Shown piece after piece: positions 63,807 through 64,000 of a DNA stretch of 64,000 nucleotides. The translations under genes and the position numbers were made by a program. The stretch is from Salvelinus alpinus (lineage: Eukaryota > Chordata > Actinopteri > Salmoniformes > Salmonidae). The notes beneath the pieces are model-generated. The model was not told the DNA's origin. It did no database searches and worked only from the letters and a program-made list of their open reading frames with translations. Position 1 is the stretch's first letter, and every line of letters begins with the position of its first letter. The DNA is taken from the NCBI RefSeq assembly GCF_045679555.1, contig NC_092120.1, positions 12,699,805 through 12,763,804 of the forward strand, given 5' to 3'.

Positions 63807-64000
63807 AACTCAGCAAAAAAAGAAACGTCCTCATACTGTCAACTGCGTTTATTTTCTGAAAACTTAACACGTGTAAATATTTGTATGAACATAAGATTCA
63901 ACAACCGAGACATAAACTGTCAAGAGGGTCTTGTCAGGATGAGCCTGCAGGAAGGGTACCACATGAGGGAGAAGGATGTCTTCCCTGTAACGCACAGTGT
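63807..64000 (-). mobile_element. Tc1-like transposon, internally deleted, runs off the window
   Basis: Starts with CTCAGCAAAAAAAGAAACGT, the end of another Tc1 subfamily. From memory of that subfamily, sequence jumps at about 63919 from CGAGACATAAACTG to TCAGGATGAGCCTGCAGG, skipping several hundred bases. The transposase of this family reads on the minus strand, and the last ~70 bases here correspond to its coding region. The other end is outside the window. Confidence 0.75.

Overview
This window is vertebrate nuclear DNA, almost certainly from a salmonid fish (salmon, trout or charr). The reasons are the long TG/CA microsatellites, the absence of bacterial-style gene packing, and a dense set of transposons I recognise as salmonid: an L2-type LINE, a Rex1-type LINE, tRNA-derived SINEs of the HpaI and Slm/V-SINE kinds, several Tc1-like DD34E transposons, hAT-like elements and foldback MITEs. 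The sequence is mostly intergenic and/or intronic. I found no intact cellular protein-coding gene, and most open frames are chance frames, microsatellite read-through or transposon relics.

Layout. 1-9.1 kb: a (TG)81 array, a Tc1-derived short element (1621-2145), a hAT-like element with possible 8-bp target duplications (2612-3236), a 31-bp tandem repeat, an ACATGTGA-rich composite repeat holding a tRNA-like segment, and a ten-copy 42-bp minisatellite. 9-25 kb: mostly single-copy AT-rich sequence with stretches that look like conserved non-coding DNA, a degenerate telomere-like tract (16461-16550), and a CpG-rich block at 18.5-19.1 kb that looks like a minus-strand promoter with a first exon. 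25-38 kb: repeat-dense, with a SINE, a MITE, an old Tc1 relic carrying a younger Tc1-derived element inside it, a foldback element, a 2.9-kb L2 LINE, a (CA)73 array and a DD34E Tc1 transposon.

38.7-39.07 kb looks like a plus-strand promoter (several CCAAT boxes, two CRE-type TGACGTC sites) followed by a short possible first coding exon ending at a strong splice donor. Directly after it lies the most striking structure in the window: a 641/639-bp inverted repeat at 99.5% identity (39341-39981 and 40774-41412) around a 792-bp spacer, with no target-site duplication.

41-64 kb: an antisense HpaI SINE, paired copies of two unclassified repeat families, a Rex1 LINE nested inside a MITE (49.06-52.94 kb), a hAT-like element with 8-bp target duplications (55127-56573), a V-SINE-like element, and a cluster of three repeat fragments at the right edge. 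The transposon families interact: the L2 LINE and the SINEs share a 3' tail, which fits the known LINE/SINE partnership. All transposase and reverse transcriptase frames here are broken, so no autonomous element is present.

Family names rest on recognition by eye, not on database searches.
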